Shown piece by piece: positions 25,701 through 48,885 of a stretch of 64,000 bases of DNA (position 1 is the stretch's first letter; every line of letters begins with the position of its first letter). A program made the translations under genes and the position numbers. Source of the stretch: Lepidostoma basale (taxonomy: Eukaryota > Arthropoda > Insecta > Trichoptera > Lepidostomatidae); contig JAHDVF020000840.1 in NCBI GenBank assembly GCA_022606425.2, positions 1,178,001 through 1,242,000 on the forward strand, read 5' to 3'. The notes under the pieces are model-generated. The model was not told the origin of the DNA. It saw only the letters and a list, made by a program, of their open reading frames with translations, and ran no database searches.

Positions 25701-27385
25701 CTCTGACATTTAATATTTGATTCATTTGATCGTACCACGTTTTCCTCAGCCATCCTCTATTTTTAGCTACGTTTATGTCGTTTACATATACTTCATACAT
25801 CACCATTCTGTCTTCATTCATTCTTTCTATGTGTCCAAACCATCTTAATGACCATGTTATTATTTTATTTATAATACTTTCATTCGCACCGTATTTCCCT
25901 TCTTATATTTGCATTTGACATTCTATCATATACATATTTACATTCACACATTTGTCTAAGAGATCTTATTTCTGTTGCATTTATTCTACTTTCATCCTTC
26001 TTTTGCCAGTTTCACTTTTATACATAAGGGTCGGCACAAGAACACCGTGTGCAGTTATCTTAACTTGTATTTGCGATGATAACTTTAAGTGCATAATTTA
26101 CTTTGTTGCCTGCCCTAACCCTTCTTTCAATATCCCTCTCCACACTCCCATCAACAAATTCATCCACTTTTTCCAGAATATCACTGTTCATGCTTATTTT
26201 GCAGACTGCCATGCTTTCTTCTTTTTGGAAAATCATTACTTAGGATTTATTCACATTCATCATCAATTTGTGTTGCTTGCATACCTCATACAGATTAGGT
26301 ACCAGGCAGTGGCGGTACTACCCATAGAAGCCCAGAAGCTCGGTTGGCGTAAGAAATTTTGAATCAAAACCTCTTCTGGCTTACCGAGGTTCAGATCTTG
26401 TGACTATTCCTCTTACGTCTGATGGGAACATTGTTGGAAGGTGATTTGGTGGGTGGTTGGTTTCTGCGGGGGCACGATTACTTAGGTTTGGGGATTTTGA
26501 TTCAAAACCGCCGCCCGATACCGCCACTGGTACCAGGGCTTGTAGTTCATGCACGTTTTCTGTAAGTAGCAGTGTTATCCGCATACAATAGAAAGCTTAC
26601 TGACACTCCACTCATTTTGAAACCTACGTCCAACCCTTTCAGCTCTTTCATACACTTGTCTATATATAGATTAAAAAACCACGGGGACATTATGGAACCC
26701 TGTTTGACACCTATTGATATTAAACCAGGCTGCAAGATCTCCATTTACATAAGACAATAGCAGTGCTTTGCGTGTACAGCGATGTAATTGCCGTGATCAG
26801 TTTTGTGCTCATTCAATAATGATATAATAATTTAATTTTACAAGTTGAGATCAATAATTTACCTGAGCAACATCGTTTAAGAGCGCGGCCGGAGCAGTGT
26901 ATCCGGATCGTTTATTTTGGTTGAAGGGAACCGTGTCATATTCTTCGTCCTCAACTTCGTCATTAGCGGCAATGGAAGTCACGTAACCCTCGTAGCGAGA
27001 CTTCCCGCCACCGCCAGAACCATCGTAGATATCACTGTCGAAATAGCCACTCTCCCCTAAGCCGACTCCTTGGTCCGGGTTCACATTTTCAATATCTTTC
27101 TTCTTCGATTGTATTTCTCTTATCTGGGCTTCAATGTCTACAAAAAAATTAAACAATATAATTATTTGTACAAAAATAAAAATAGTGTCAAGAATTCAAT
27201 GACAAGAAAAATAATTTGTAAATATTTACAGTAAATGAAAATATTCGCCCGCAAAACGAAAATAACCAAAATGGCCCCCGTGCAGAAAAAAACACGATGA
27301 AAATGTGTGATTACTTTAAAAGGAGCCAACTTGTAACGTATCAAAAAATGAATTTACCTTCGTGTGTTCTTGGTATATTATCCAT
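7757..27385 (-). CDS. SF3B1: Splicing factor 3B subunit 1 (complete, 21 coding exons)
   Basis: SF3B1 is the HEAT-repeat scaffold of the U2 snRNP that clamps the branch-point helix. Exons in gene order: 27385-27358, 27137-26863, 25480-25354, 23692-23613, 23242-23060, 22452-22254, 21343-21060, 20494-20305, 19933-19665, 19446-19243, 18730-18532, 18149-17991, 17521-17229, 16497-16339, 15253-15065, 14647-14465, 13524-13346, 11546-11301, 10655-10443, 9592-9376, 7915-7757. All have GT donors and AG acceptors, phases agree, and they sum to 1344 aa (human 1304). Residues 1-545 are disordered, with four U2AF-ligand motifs (GRWDQT, HRWDETP, NRWDETP, SRWDETP) and the p14-binding stretch with [21 protein letters not shown] repeats follow to the C-terminus (ELDYML). 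Human Lys700 corresponds to Lys740 in VDEQQKVRT. An expanded TPSH array lies in exon 7. The start is [10 protein letters not shown]. Confidence 0.97.
7975..8370 (-). mobile_element. Decayed RTE-like LINE fragment, SF3B1 intron 20
   Basis: The minus strand encodes [16 protein letters not shown] and RRACMTCMN, matching the C-terminal ORF of the intact LINE at 60045. Frameshifts and stops break the rest. The extreme 3' terminus and TTAG tail are absent. It begins only about 60 bp upstream of the last SF3B1 exon. Confidence 0.75.
8481..9261. mobile_element. Possible piggyBac-like non-autonomous element
   Basis: The segment is bounded by TTAA at 8477-8480 and 9262-9265. It starts CCGTCGCG and ends GTTAAGGG, with 12-bp subterminal inverted repeats (CCATGTGGTAA near 8492, TTACCACATGG near 9214). 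Two internal blocks (about 8700-8800 and 8840-8945) look duplicated. The ends match only weakly, so this is tentative. It holds a short CG-rich patch near 8955-8985. Confidence 0.35.
9945..10205 (-). mobile_element. LINE 3' fragment in SF3B1 intron 19
   Basis: Starts with a TTCTTCTTC run (a GAA-repeat tail on the minus strand). The minus strand then encodes text such as [18 protein letters not shown] and RAEWKKRC, typical of the last residues of insect APE-type LINE ORFs. A pyrimidine-rich CTCT run closes it near 10230. Confidence 0.6.
10762..11150 (-). mobile_element. Decayed RTE-like LINE 3' fragment, SF3B1 intron 18
   Basis: An AACTAACTAAC tail is followed by sequence matching the 3' end of the intact LINE (CTGCCACACTGCTCTGTCCTG) and a disrupted C-terminal ORF with [14 protein letters not shown]. 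Many indels indicate age. Confidence 0.7.
11731..13011 (-). mobile_element. Mariner element, 1281 bp, with both terminal repeats
   Basis: Terminal inverted repeats of about 30 bp: the left starts GGTCTAGTAAAAAGAAATCC at 11731 and the right is its complement ending at 13011. TA flanks both sides (11729-11730 and 13012-13013), the normal mariner target duplication. It lies within SF3B1 intron 17, in the same orientation as the gene. Apart from one coding lesion the element looks complete and is probably a fairly recent arrival. Confidence 0.93.
11805..12829 (-). pseudogene. Mariner transposase (DD34D) with one frameshift
   Basis: Tc1/mariner transposases bind the terminal repeats through N-terminal helix-turn-helix domains and cut and paste DNA with an RNase-H-like DDD core. 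The N-terminal part (from about 12829, [10 protein letters not shown]) carries the HTH region. The downstream frame to the stop at 11805 has the catalytic triad: [15 protein letters not shown], then SDYHLF, with 34 residues between the last two aspartates. The two frames are offset by one base at a homopolymer run (T7 on the plus strand, 12536-12542), which ends the first frame early. The canonical SPDLAPSD motif reads SPSLAQSD here. Only this lesion is obvious; whether it is real or a sequencing error cannot be told. Confidence 0.88.
15300..15565 (+). mobile_element. LINE 3' fragment in SF3B1 intron 14
   Basis: Broken plus-strand codons resemble the C-terminus of insect non-LTR ORFs ([17 protein letters not shown] text, then WRHMLWKAKT-like text and a short tail). 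Several stops and indels are present. It does not belong to the RTE-like family at 60 kb. Confidence 0.5.
15848..16266 (+). mobile_element. Helitron-like non-autonomous element
   Basis: The sequence starts TC after an A, runs into an AT-rich leader and the phrase CTCCTCCTAAACGGCTGGAC, a text I recognise from many insect Helitron-type repeats, and ends CGGGTCCGCTAG followed by T. An imperfect hairpin (GCAGGAC / GTCCGC) precedes the CTAG end. No Rep/helicase gene is present. It lies in SF3B1 intron 14, about 70 bp from exon 14. Confidence 0.55.
18970..19180 (-). mobile_element. LINE 3' end in SF3B1 intron 10
   Basis: The minus strand encodes [17 protein letters not shown], then [15 protein letters not shown] and a stop, the standard C-terminal ending of a family of insect APE-type LINEs. 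Related to 55500-55850, which has the same WSDD...W...GR ending in a decayed form. Strongly 5'-truncated. Confidence 0.7.
20600..20900. repeat. Dispersed repeat shared with 54300-54740
   Basis: A TTTATTTATTTA run is followed after 150-200 bp by TTGCTCTTCCCACCGGCATTA and GGCAGGTTGGTTCT. Nearly the same phrases occur at 54565-54610. This is probably the 3' tail of a LINE family in SF3B1 intron 7. I cannot assign the clade. Confidence 0.5.
21360..21595 (-). mobile_element. tRNA-derived SINE, SF3B1 intron 6
   Basis: Read on the minus strand, 21595-21530 resembles a tRNA: GAGTGGTAACGG (A-box-like) and GGTTCGATTCCCGG (B-box), the internal RNA polymerase III promoter. A non-tRNA body with ATGGCGATAGAGCTGCCTAT follows. 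There is no proper acceptor stem, and the body continues past it, so this is a SINE and not a tRNA gene. It ends just upstream of SF3B1 exon 7. Confidence 0.65.
21645..22143. mobile_element. MITE with about 55-bp terminal inverted repeats
   Basis: The left end (TTTTTTGGAATCTTGGG ... TTTCTGGACTGACGTTTC) and right end (GAAACGTCAGTCCAGAAA ... AAGATCCCAAAAAA) are inverted copies with a few differences. The interior is moderately GC-rich and non-coding. A fragment of the same end (GATCTTAGG ... GACGTTTCAGTCTCCATC) occurs at 32540-32610 in vigilin intron 1. Confidence 0.65.
24120..24790. other. Two GC-rich patches in SF3B1 intron 3
   Basis: Positions 24120-24380 and 24560-24790 stand out from the AT-rich intron. 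The first has GGC-rich direct repeats of the kind CGGCGGTGGGGCTACGGTGG. Neither has splice sites with a usable frame or a recognisable protein. They may be fragments of unidentified repeats. Confidence 0.35.
25030..25285. repeat. Foldback/MITE-like element, SF3B1 intron 2
   Basis: Inverted pairs AAACCACATTTCAAA (near 25030) and TTTGAAATGTGGTTT (near 25270), and AAAGTGGTAC (near 25102) and TACCACTTTAA (near 25222), nest around a short centre. No coding capacity. Confidence 0.5.
25600..26760 (-). mobile_element. Decayed RTE-like LINE copy with a nested insertion
   Basis: An AACTAACTAAC tail at 25602 leads into a 5'-truncated, frameshifted copy of the C-terminal half of the LINE ORF. Positions 26545-26744 (minus) still read [18 protein letters not shown] and LLYADN, the reverse-transcriptase core with the catalytic YADD partly altered. 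The element is split by the hAT-like insertion at 26307-26529. It fills much of SF3B1 intron 2. Confidence 0.8.
26307..26529. mobile_element. hAT-like MITE, 223 bp, with 8-bp target duplication
   Basis: Terminal inverted repeats CAGTGGCGGTA and TACCGCCACTG are flanked by the same 8 bases, GTACCAGG, at 26299-26306 and 26530-26537. CAGNG ends and an 8-bp duplication are hallmarks of the hAT superfamily. The intact LINE at 60 kb shows the empty site. The interior (about 26360-26470) matches the reverse complement of the LINE 3' region at 34945-35050. Confidence 0.85.
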
Positions 27386-30300
27386 TATTAGCTAATGGGT
27401 GAACATTCATTAATTATCTCATTCACCGATAACCTGACAAAAACTTCTGTAGTGTGATAGACAATAGACAATTTATTTCAAAGTTTTTCGGCCATTTGTG
27501 GTCGACTCCGACTCTCTTCTTCTTCTTTTTTACCTTTGATATTTCACTGCCGTTTCCCGTCGGGATAGTGTGGCCATATCCACTATATTATGCTATTCCT
27601 ACACAAGCGGGCAAACATAAAATGATCGTGATATCATATCCTATCTTTTTTCGTTCACATCTGTTTTCGTAAAATGAGTCGTGAAGCCGAGTTACTTTAC
27701 ATTTTAATCATTAAACGAATAGGATTATGTTGACAGTGAGTCACAACCCTTTAAAATTATTTTTTGAGAAATATTTATTTGATTCTATTTATAAATGTAA
27801 AAACAAAATAAAAATGTTTTTATTTTCAAACCTATAAATAATATTTTTTTACAATACTGATAGATTCGTAAAAAAATGATTCATGAATGAAAATAAGAAA
27901 AGATGATTTAAATAATTTTTGGGAAAACGTACAATTTAGCCCAAAAACGTGCGGTCCTAGGCCTATATCTCATACATTTTTATGCATCCTTAAGGTCTTA
28001 ATAGAAATATAGCTCGAATATGGCAGTAATGCTTGGGAAATAGAATCACTAGAGATAATGTGCGACAAAACGATACATTAAATAATATCTAACGTAGATA
28101 AAAAGAACAATAATAAACCCGTTCAATACATTTAATGAAAATTAAAAAAAAAAGATGTAGCTCGAACGACTTAATTCGAAAATTAGAAAAATTATAACAT
28201 TTCTTAAAAAGTTAAATAAAAGCAGCGAGAATATAAATAATAGTCAAAGAATATCAAAAGACAGTGTGATAAAATAAATCAAACACTTGAAGTGGTATTG
28301 TTCGGGACTACAATATAAAAGGTGTGTTCTCCGTTTAAAACATATTGATTGACTGAGAATATAGGACTGAATAATATGAATAATCTTTTTTGTTTATTGC
28401 TCTATTCCTACCCTTGAATTTATAATTATTAAACAAAAATACCTTCAAATTAAACTGATAGATATCATTTTATTGTGATACCTGACATAATTTTATACAC
28501 ATTTTGTTAATACTTAAATTGTAAATATTTGAATGTTTTCCTTAAAATGATTAATATTATACAAAATTAAAATAAACGACGCTTGATGTATGAATATTGA
28601 GTTTTATTGTATTTAACATTAATGGATCCCGAGGACCGATGATTCCTAGTTAGGGAGTAAGGTAAATAATCTGGAAAATAAGTATTTAATACTAATGAAA
28701 ACGTCAGCTTTCTAGAAGTTTTATTATATTTTATGAAAATGACATGTTTCGCACTTCTAAGGCATTATCAAATGTGACAGATGGAAAACAAGTAAGTAAT
28801 AAATAAAATAAGCGAAATAAATAAACTGTTTTTTTCCGACAACCTTAAAGAGCAATGTTAGTTTTAGCAGCTGATTTTAAAAACGAAGGTTTATATTGTG
28901 ATTTTAATATCTCGAATTTGATAAACTTCTTGGTTTAATAACAAACATTTACATTGTGGCCACAAAAATTAATACTAGTCATGATTATGAACGTATATTG
29001 GCATTTAAAAAAAATGATATTGATATTTTAAAGCTCCATATTTAATTTCATTATTAAATAAAACGTCCGACTTCTAAAAGTTTCATTAAATTTAATGGGA
29101 GTGAATTGTACTTGAAAGAAATAGACGGTTGGTGTGCTGCAGTCATGATAATTATTCCCGATGTGGAAACTAGTACATGAAGTCAGGCACAATGCTATCT
29201 GTCGATAAAATGATGACCACGGTTTAAGAGAGCTCAGTTGAAAAATTAAGCGCGTATAAAGTAATTGAGTTGATGATCCAAGTTTTTGGGGGGCAATGTA
29301 TAATTCAGCTGATAAAACCTAAGCCTGGAGTGTTTTAGCTGGTTGTTACACGCCGAGGTCATCAATTTAAAGACATGAATTTTGTTTGAAATATATATTT
29401 ATTGATTAAGTGTATGTCATCTAAATGCATTAGGAAGGAGACGTTAGCTCCTCATTTTCTTCGTGTCAATACAAGCTAGTCTAATTGGATTGACCCTAAA
29501 TAGCCTTTTATGTTGGAATGACATATATTTTCCTTGCCATTGTGGTGGGAAGTTTTACCGACTTCATATAGTTTCCAGGGACACCAGAAAACACCTTCCT
29601 TGCTTCCAGACGTTAGATTACCGCTAAACGATTTGTTCATGTAAAGGAATCTATAGAGATATGGTCTTCCTCTCAGTCTACTTCTACACGCTATTCTTAG
29701 TCAGTCACAAGTAGTTAATTAACATGACAATTCGTTTTTAGTTTAAACGCGGAGATTTTTTTTAACATTCATTCTAGTATTCGCACGATTGTCTAGGTCA
29801 CTCACAAAGAGGATTGAATTTTTGTGTAGAGAGTCCTATCTTTATGTGTATGGTGATCTGTGGCCATTTATCCTCGATTATCGCCTGTCGTATGGCGTGT
29901 TTTTCGTTGTTCTCCGTGATATTCATCAAATTATAAACATTTATTTTTTGATAATATTAATTTATAACGTTAAACTGGAGGTAATACGTCTAACGACTTC
30001 GGCCTGATCTTCTGAATTACAGTACAGTAAGTCGATTCTTATTTTATTGTAGGTGAATGGACTCCACGTCAAATCAGTCTGCTAGAATAGGTGACACGTA
30101 GGCTAGCAAACAAACTGAAAGGCACACTTGCTTCGCCGAATTATCTCAGATATATGTAACGCGGTAATCATTTAAATTTATTTTGACGAATTCGAGTCCG
30201 CGGTCATTCATATTCTCCGTAACTGTTTTCCATATGTTTTAGTTCAAGTATTTATAACCGTATTTTTTGCGTGGAAAGATCCGGGATCGGTGAAATTTAT

Positions 30301-32137
30301 TAATGATAAATTCAATAACGCACTCGTACATCTATTAAATTAAACCAAAATGTCGAATGAACAATATTTTCTTGTGTGTGCGTACATTTGGCCCCTTACT
30401 CCAAAGTCGCATTTAGTAAATTCCGCTTATTTTGTTGATAAATGCGTACCGATTCGTATGAGTTAATTTAGAAAACCACACGTGCTTAAATTATTGACAC
30501 TAGACGTCGCGAGTTGCCGGGTCAGCCGCTGACCATACCCTCGGAAGCTGATGGTGCACCTAATTAGATTGAACTGCAATCATTATTTTATCATGGGATA
30601 GTTGAACTCTGATTTGCAGCAGTGATAGCGCTCCGCCGATTGGACAAGTCATCACCCAAATTAATTACAGTTTGCCATTGCCCGGTGATAACCTAATGAG
30701 AATTTGATGCGTAAAGACGGCCGCGGGCTTACTACAATTGTGTTTAGAATCTGTAAAATTCATCTTCATTGTTCCAAGATATTTTGCATTGAGAGCTGCC
30801 ATATGTTGTATTGGAATAACACCGCACCAATTCTTATCATTCTGCCACAGTTTAGTTACGGCTCTACATAATTTTATTTTACAACATATATCATGCTTTG
30901 GCAAAGTTTTTTAATATTAATTTAATAAAACATTTTTATGCGTGCAACTCACATTTTATTACTCCAATAAATTTGGGTTATTTTATTTCCTTTAGGAAGG
31001 CACATATATTATCTACAATATTATAGCAATCTGGAAGGAAGGCTCTGGCAATAAAATTTTATTATTTCTCGGGCAAACACTCGTTGCTGATTAGCCTAAT
31101 AATCTGTTTTAAATGCTCACTTATTTCTGTACAATTATATTTCATTTGATTTATTCTTTTTTGTATACAAAATTGTGTGTAATTCAAGAAATATAAAAGA
31201 AATAGTAAACAGTTAATTTTCTAAACTAACTAACTAACCATCACGCCGTCTCTCCGAAGGGGTAGGCAGAAAGAATGGACTGCCACACTTTTCTTTCCTG
31301 CCAAATTTCTCTCGATTCCTCAACATTCATACATTGTGTCAAGCACGTGCGGCGATTTCTCTGACTCCTCACGTGACTGACATTCAATATTTGATTTATT
31401 TGATCGTGCCACGTTTTCCTCGGTCTTCCTCTATTTCTAGATCCATTTACATTGTTAACATATAGTTTTTTTTACCATTCTTTCCATGTGTTCAAACCAT
31501 CTTAATGATCCTTTCATTATTTTGTTCATAACACCATCATTCGCACTGCATTCACATCTTATATTTTCATTTGACACTATCATACACAGAGTATCTAGAC
31601 ATTGATCTAAGAAATATCATTTCTTCTGTGTTTATTCTACTTTCATCCTTCTTTTGCCAGTTCCATGCTTCGCTTCCATACATAAGGGTTGGTACAAGAA
31701 CACAACTGTGCACAGCCATTTTAGCTTTTTGGATAGATTTTTGTTTGCGATGACAACTTTAATGGCACCATTCACTTTGTTGCCTGCCCCAACCCTTCTT
31801 CAATATCCTCTTTAATTAATTCTCTATAATTAATTTAATTCTCTATATTGTGTTAAATATTTTCCATGGGACATTATACTATTGGGTACCCATATCTTTG
31901 CTACATTTAATATATTTAGTTTTGACAGAAATTAATGATGTTAAAATTTATCATTGTATAATCATCAAAGGATCACTATTAAATTATAGTTATTTTTTTA
32001 GCTTCTTCGTGTCGGCAGTGACCGGTATGATTAGAAATTCTGCGGTGTCTTGACTGGTCCTTGTATTTGTTTTCCTACTGATGAATTACATGGTACTTAA
32101 GAATCAGATTGACATGTTTAATACAATGTTGTTTTAG
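27386..32137. other. Gene-free interval between divergent SF3B1 and vigilin
   Basis: It holds the SF3B1 5'UTR and promoter on the left and the unlocated upstream exon(s) and promoter of vigilin on the right. A copy of the TTCTAGAAGTTTTATTATA repeat lies at 28690-28790 with traces near 29060-29110, and an RTE-like fragment lies at 31219-31865. I found no further coding exon. A mildly CG-containing patch occurs at 30460-30560. Confidence 0.5.
31219..31865 (-). mobile_element. RTE-like LINE 3' fragment upstream of vigilin
   Basis: The (AACT)n tail at 31223 and the terminus (CATCACGCCGTCTCTCCGAAGGGG) match the intact copy. The following minus-strand text is a frameshifted C-terminal ORF, 5'-truncated near 31810. 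Confidence 0.85.
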
Positions 32138-32187
32138 TGGTACTGTAACGACTTGGCGCATACAAGGACTTTAACCGGAGAAAAGAG
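32138..32187 (+). other. 5'UTR part of the first coding exon of vigilin
   Basis: A TTGTTTTAG acceptor ends at 32137, 50 bp before the vigilin ATG, and no in-frame ATG lies between. Upstream non-coding exon(s) are implied but not located. Confidence 0.5.
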
Positions 32188-46626
<14,439 letters not shown>

Positions 46627-47425
46627 TAGCGAGACACAGGAGCTAGCAGTACAGACGCAGGAAGCCCGTAAATCTTGTCATTGGTGATTTAAAATTTGAA
46701 CAGTCTCCCCGGGGTGTAAATAGGAAATGTTATTGAATCTAAAAGTTTTATGCAAATCCATGAATGCAATTCTATTAAATATTTTAAAGCCATTAAAATT
46801 ATATTTTTGGGGATGTACAACGCAGACTTAGATCTACGTACTATAATAGATTATTTATTGCTGTCTCGATGAAGTCTGGTGGAAGATATTAGGAAGCATG
46901 GTACACATATCGTTCAGCACTCGACACTAGCAGACTGGTGGAACAGAGCTCGCCGTGCGCCAGCACGTGAGGAAACATATTTTTTTGTCAATGTAAATAA
47001 AAATAAATTTAAATCTAGTTGTAGGGGTATACATAAATCATAATTTCTTGTAAGGAAAATATACTTTCTTAATTATATATTTTATAAAGTAAAGATAACC
47101 GCTCTTGAAAGTGAAATATGGATTACGGCGAGAGACTGACAGTCTCCCCCCCCTCGGCCACCACTCGCAGCCTCGCAGCCAGGACCAGCATAATAGGCGG
47201 TGCAGCGGGAGCTTCTTACTCCACGCGCTTTTATAAACGAGTATATACATATTTTTTATATCTTTGAGTATTAATATTGTTCTCTGCAGACGAGACTGCC
47301 AGTGTGCCGCCACATTACGGTTAAAACAATTGTGCCTTTATGCTTTCGCTTTTAATGTGTTTTTATATAGTTGTGCAAATAATGTTATTATTTTTAAGAT
47401 AAATAAAGCTTATTTCCGATAGAAA
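46627..47425 (+). other. Vigilin 3'UTR and candidate polyadenylation signals
   Basis: No frame follows the vigilin stop. Candidate signals on the plus strand are ATTAAA near 46774, AATAAA near 46995-47005 and AATAAA at 47402-47407. The true end is uncertain; the last gives a UTR of about 800 bp. Confidence 0.5.
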
Positions 47426-47834
47426 AGTATATTTTCTGGTGGAGAGTTGCCTTTACAGTCAGCGGGAACCGCTCGCAGTGCCAAACTTCCGGCGCAGCAA
47501 CGCTCGGTTCTGCGTCTTTTCATTTTGTTACACGACTCGACGTGCGATGTGAACTTGTTGGAAATTATTCATTTGACAGACTGAAATCAAAAATGTGTAA
47601 AATGAATTGGATGTAAACTAAATATGTTTTGTAATTACTTTTGATAAGGATTGACATGTACATATGTTGATATCTGCCCGCCGGAGCAGGATGCTATGAT
47701 TGAATATTATATATATTCCACATATCCGGACTTTCATTCAAATCCCTTTCCTACTCCACTCACAGGAACCTAGGAAGTATTGAAACAAACCTTTTTTATC
47801 TTTATTTATTTTATTTATTATCTTTACGCAATAA

Positions 47835-48110
47835 TCACTATCCATCACGTTGTTCCCCGTGGGGGTCTGCCAAGGGCCGCCGCACTCTTCCATCTGTCGA
47901 GCATTCTCACTTCAAACTTAACAATTCCATTCGCGTTACTCGTGCACACCTTCTACACCGTTCTCTCTCCGTTCATCCGGCAAGCCGCTACAGAGATTCT
48001 TTCTCGCTTCCCTTCGTGTTTCTTTTACCCATTGTATACCGAGTCGCTTATTATATACAGTACAAAAATTAATTATGTTCCATACATAAGATTCGCTTAT
48101 ATAATAACAG
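47835..48110 (-). mobile_element. Probable LINE 3' fragment
   Basis: The minus strand ends with GGGGAACAACGTGATGG, resembling the terminus of the RTE-like family (GGGGAGACGGCGTGATGG), but the preceding text differs. It may be a related subfamily or another RTE-like LINE. Confidence 0.4.
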
Positions 48111-48885
48111 TATAAAAATGACTACTAGAACACACATATCATGATTAGAATGAAGTGAATAAACCCGGTTAGCTTATTGCCTCCGTGGCAGTCTCTGCTA
48201 GCTGACCGGGATAATGGAGCAAAATTTACACATGTTACCGGATTCGCAACAATCACAAACCCACAAAGAATAGTGTAAAATACATTAAAAACAATGCAAT
48301 ACAAAGAATATAAATAAGAGCGCACATATTGGATATTCAAATATGCCGAAACAAATGTTTTAAGGAGATTATAAATAATATTTGAAAACAGATGTGGAGG
48401 AGCCGACCAACCTCGAAAGGACGTGGTGTCGCACAGAGAACAGGGCAATAGATGTGGCACGGTGTCAGAATGCCTCTGATGAGAAAAGGAAGTGGCTATC
48501 GAATAATTGAAAGAAAACAATGAATGGGTACATTAAAAGAAATGACAAATATGAACAGTGTGAAGTGTGGGTTGGTGATCACAAGTCAGCAACACCAATA
48601 GTTACCAACTAACATACAAATAGTAAGTTTAACATTTAAACAGATATTCTAAAGTAATGCCATTTTCACTTAATTATAAACTGGATGTATACAATATGTT
48701 GGGCGGTGAAATATTTCACCACCTATATAATAAACCTGAAGATTATGGAACCAATAAGGAGTTGACTTCATCCTGTAATGGTGCAATATAGATATAAAGG
48801 GGTTTCAAATATGAAACTCTATTACCGAGACATATAACACCGAGACAAACATTGACGGTAAGTGAATTAAGAACCAGTAACTATC
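48111..48885. other. Gene-free stretch, includes 3' region of the orphan gene
   Basis: No coding signal. A short inverted pair (CCCGGTTAGCT / AGCTGACCGGG) lies near 48162-48212. The orphan gene at 48886 ends into this region; I see no clear minus-strand AATAAA near its stop. Confidence 0.4.
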
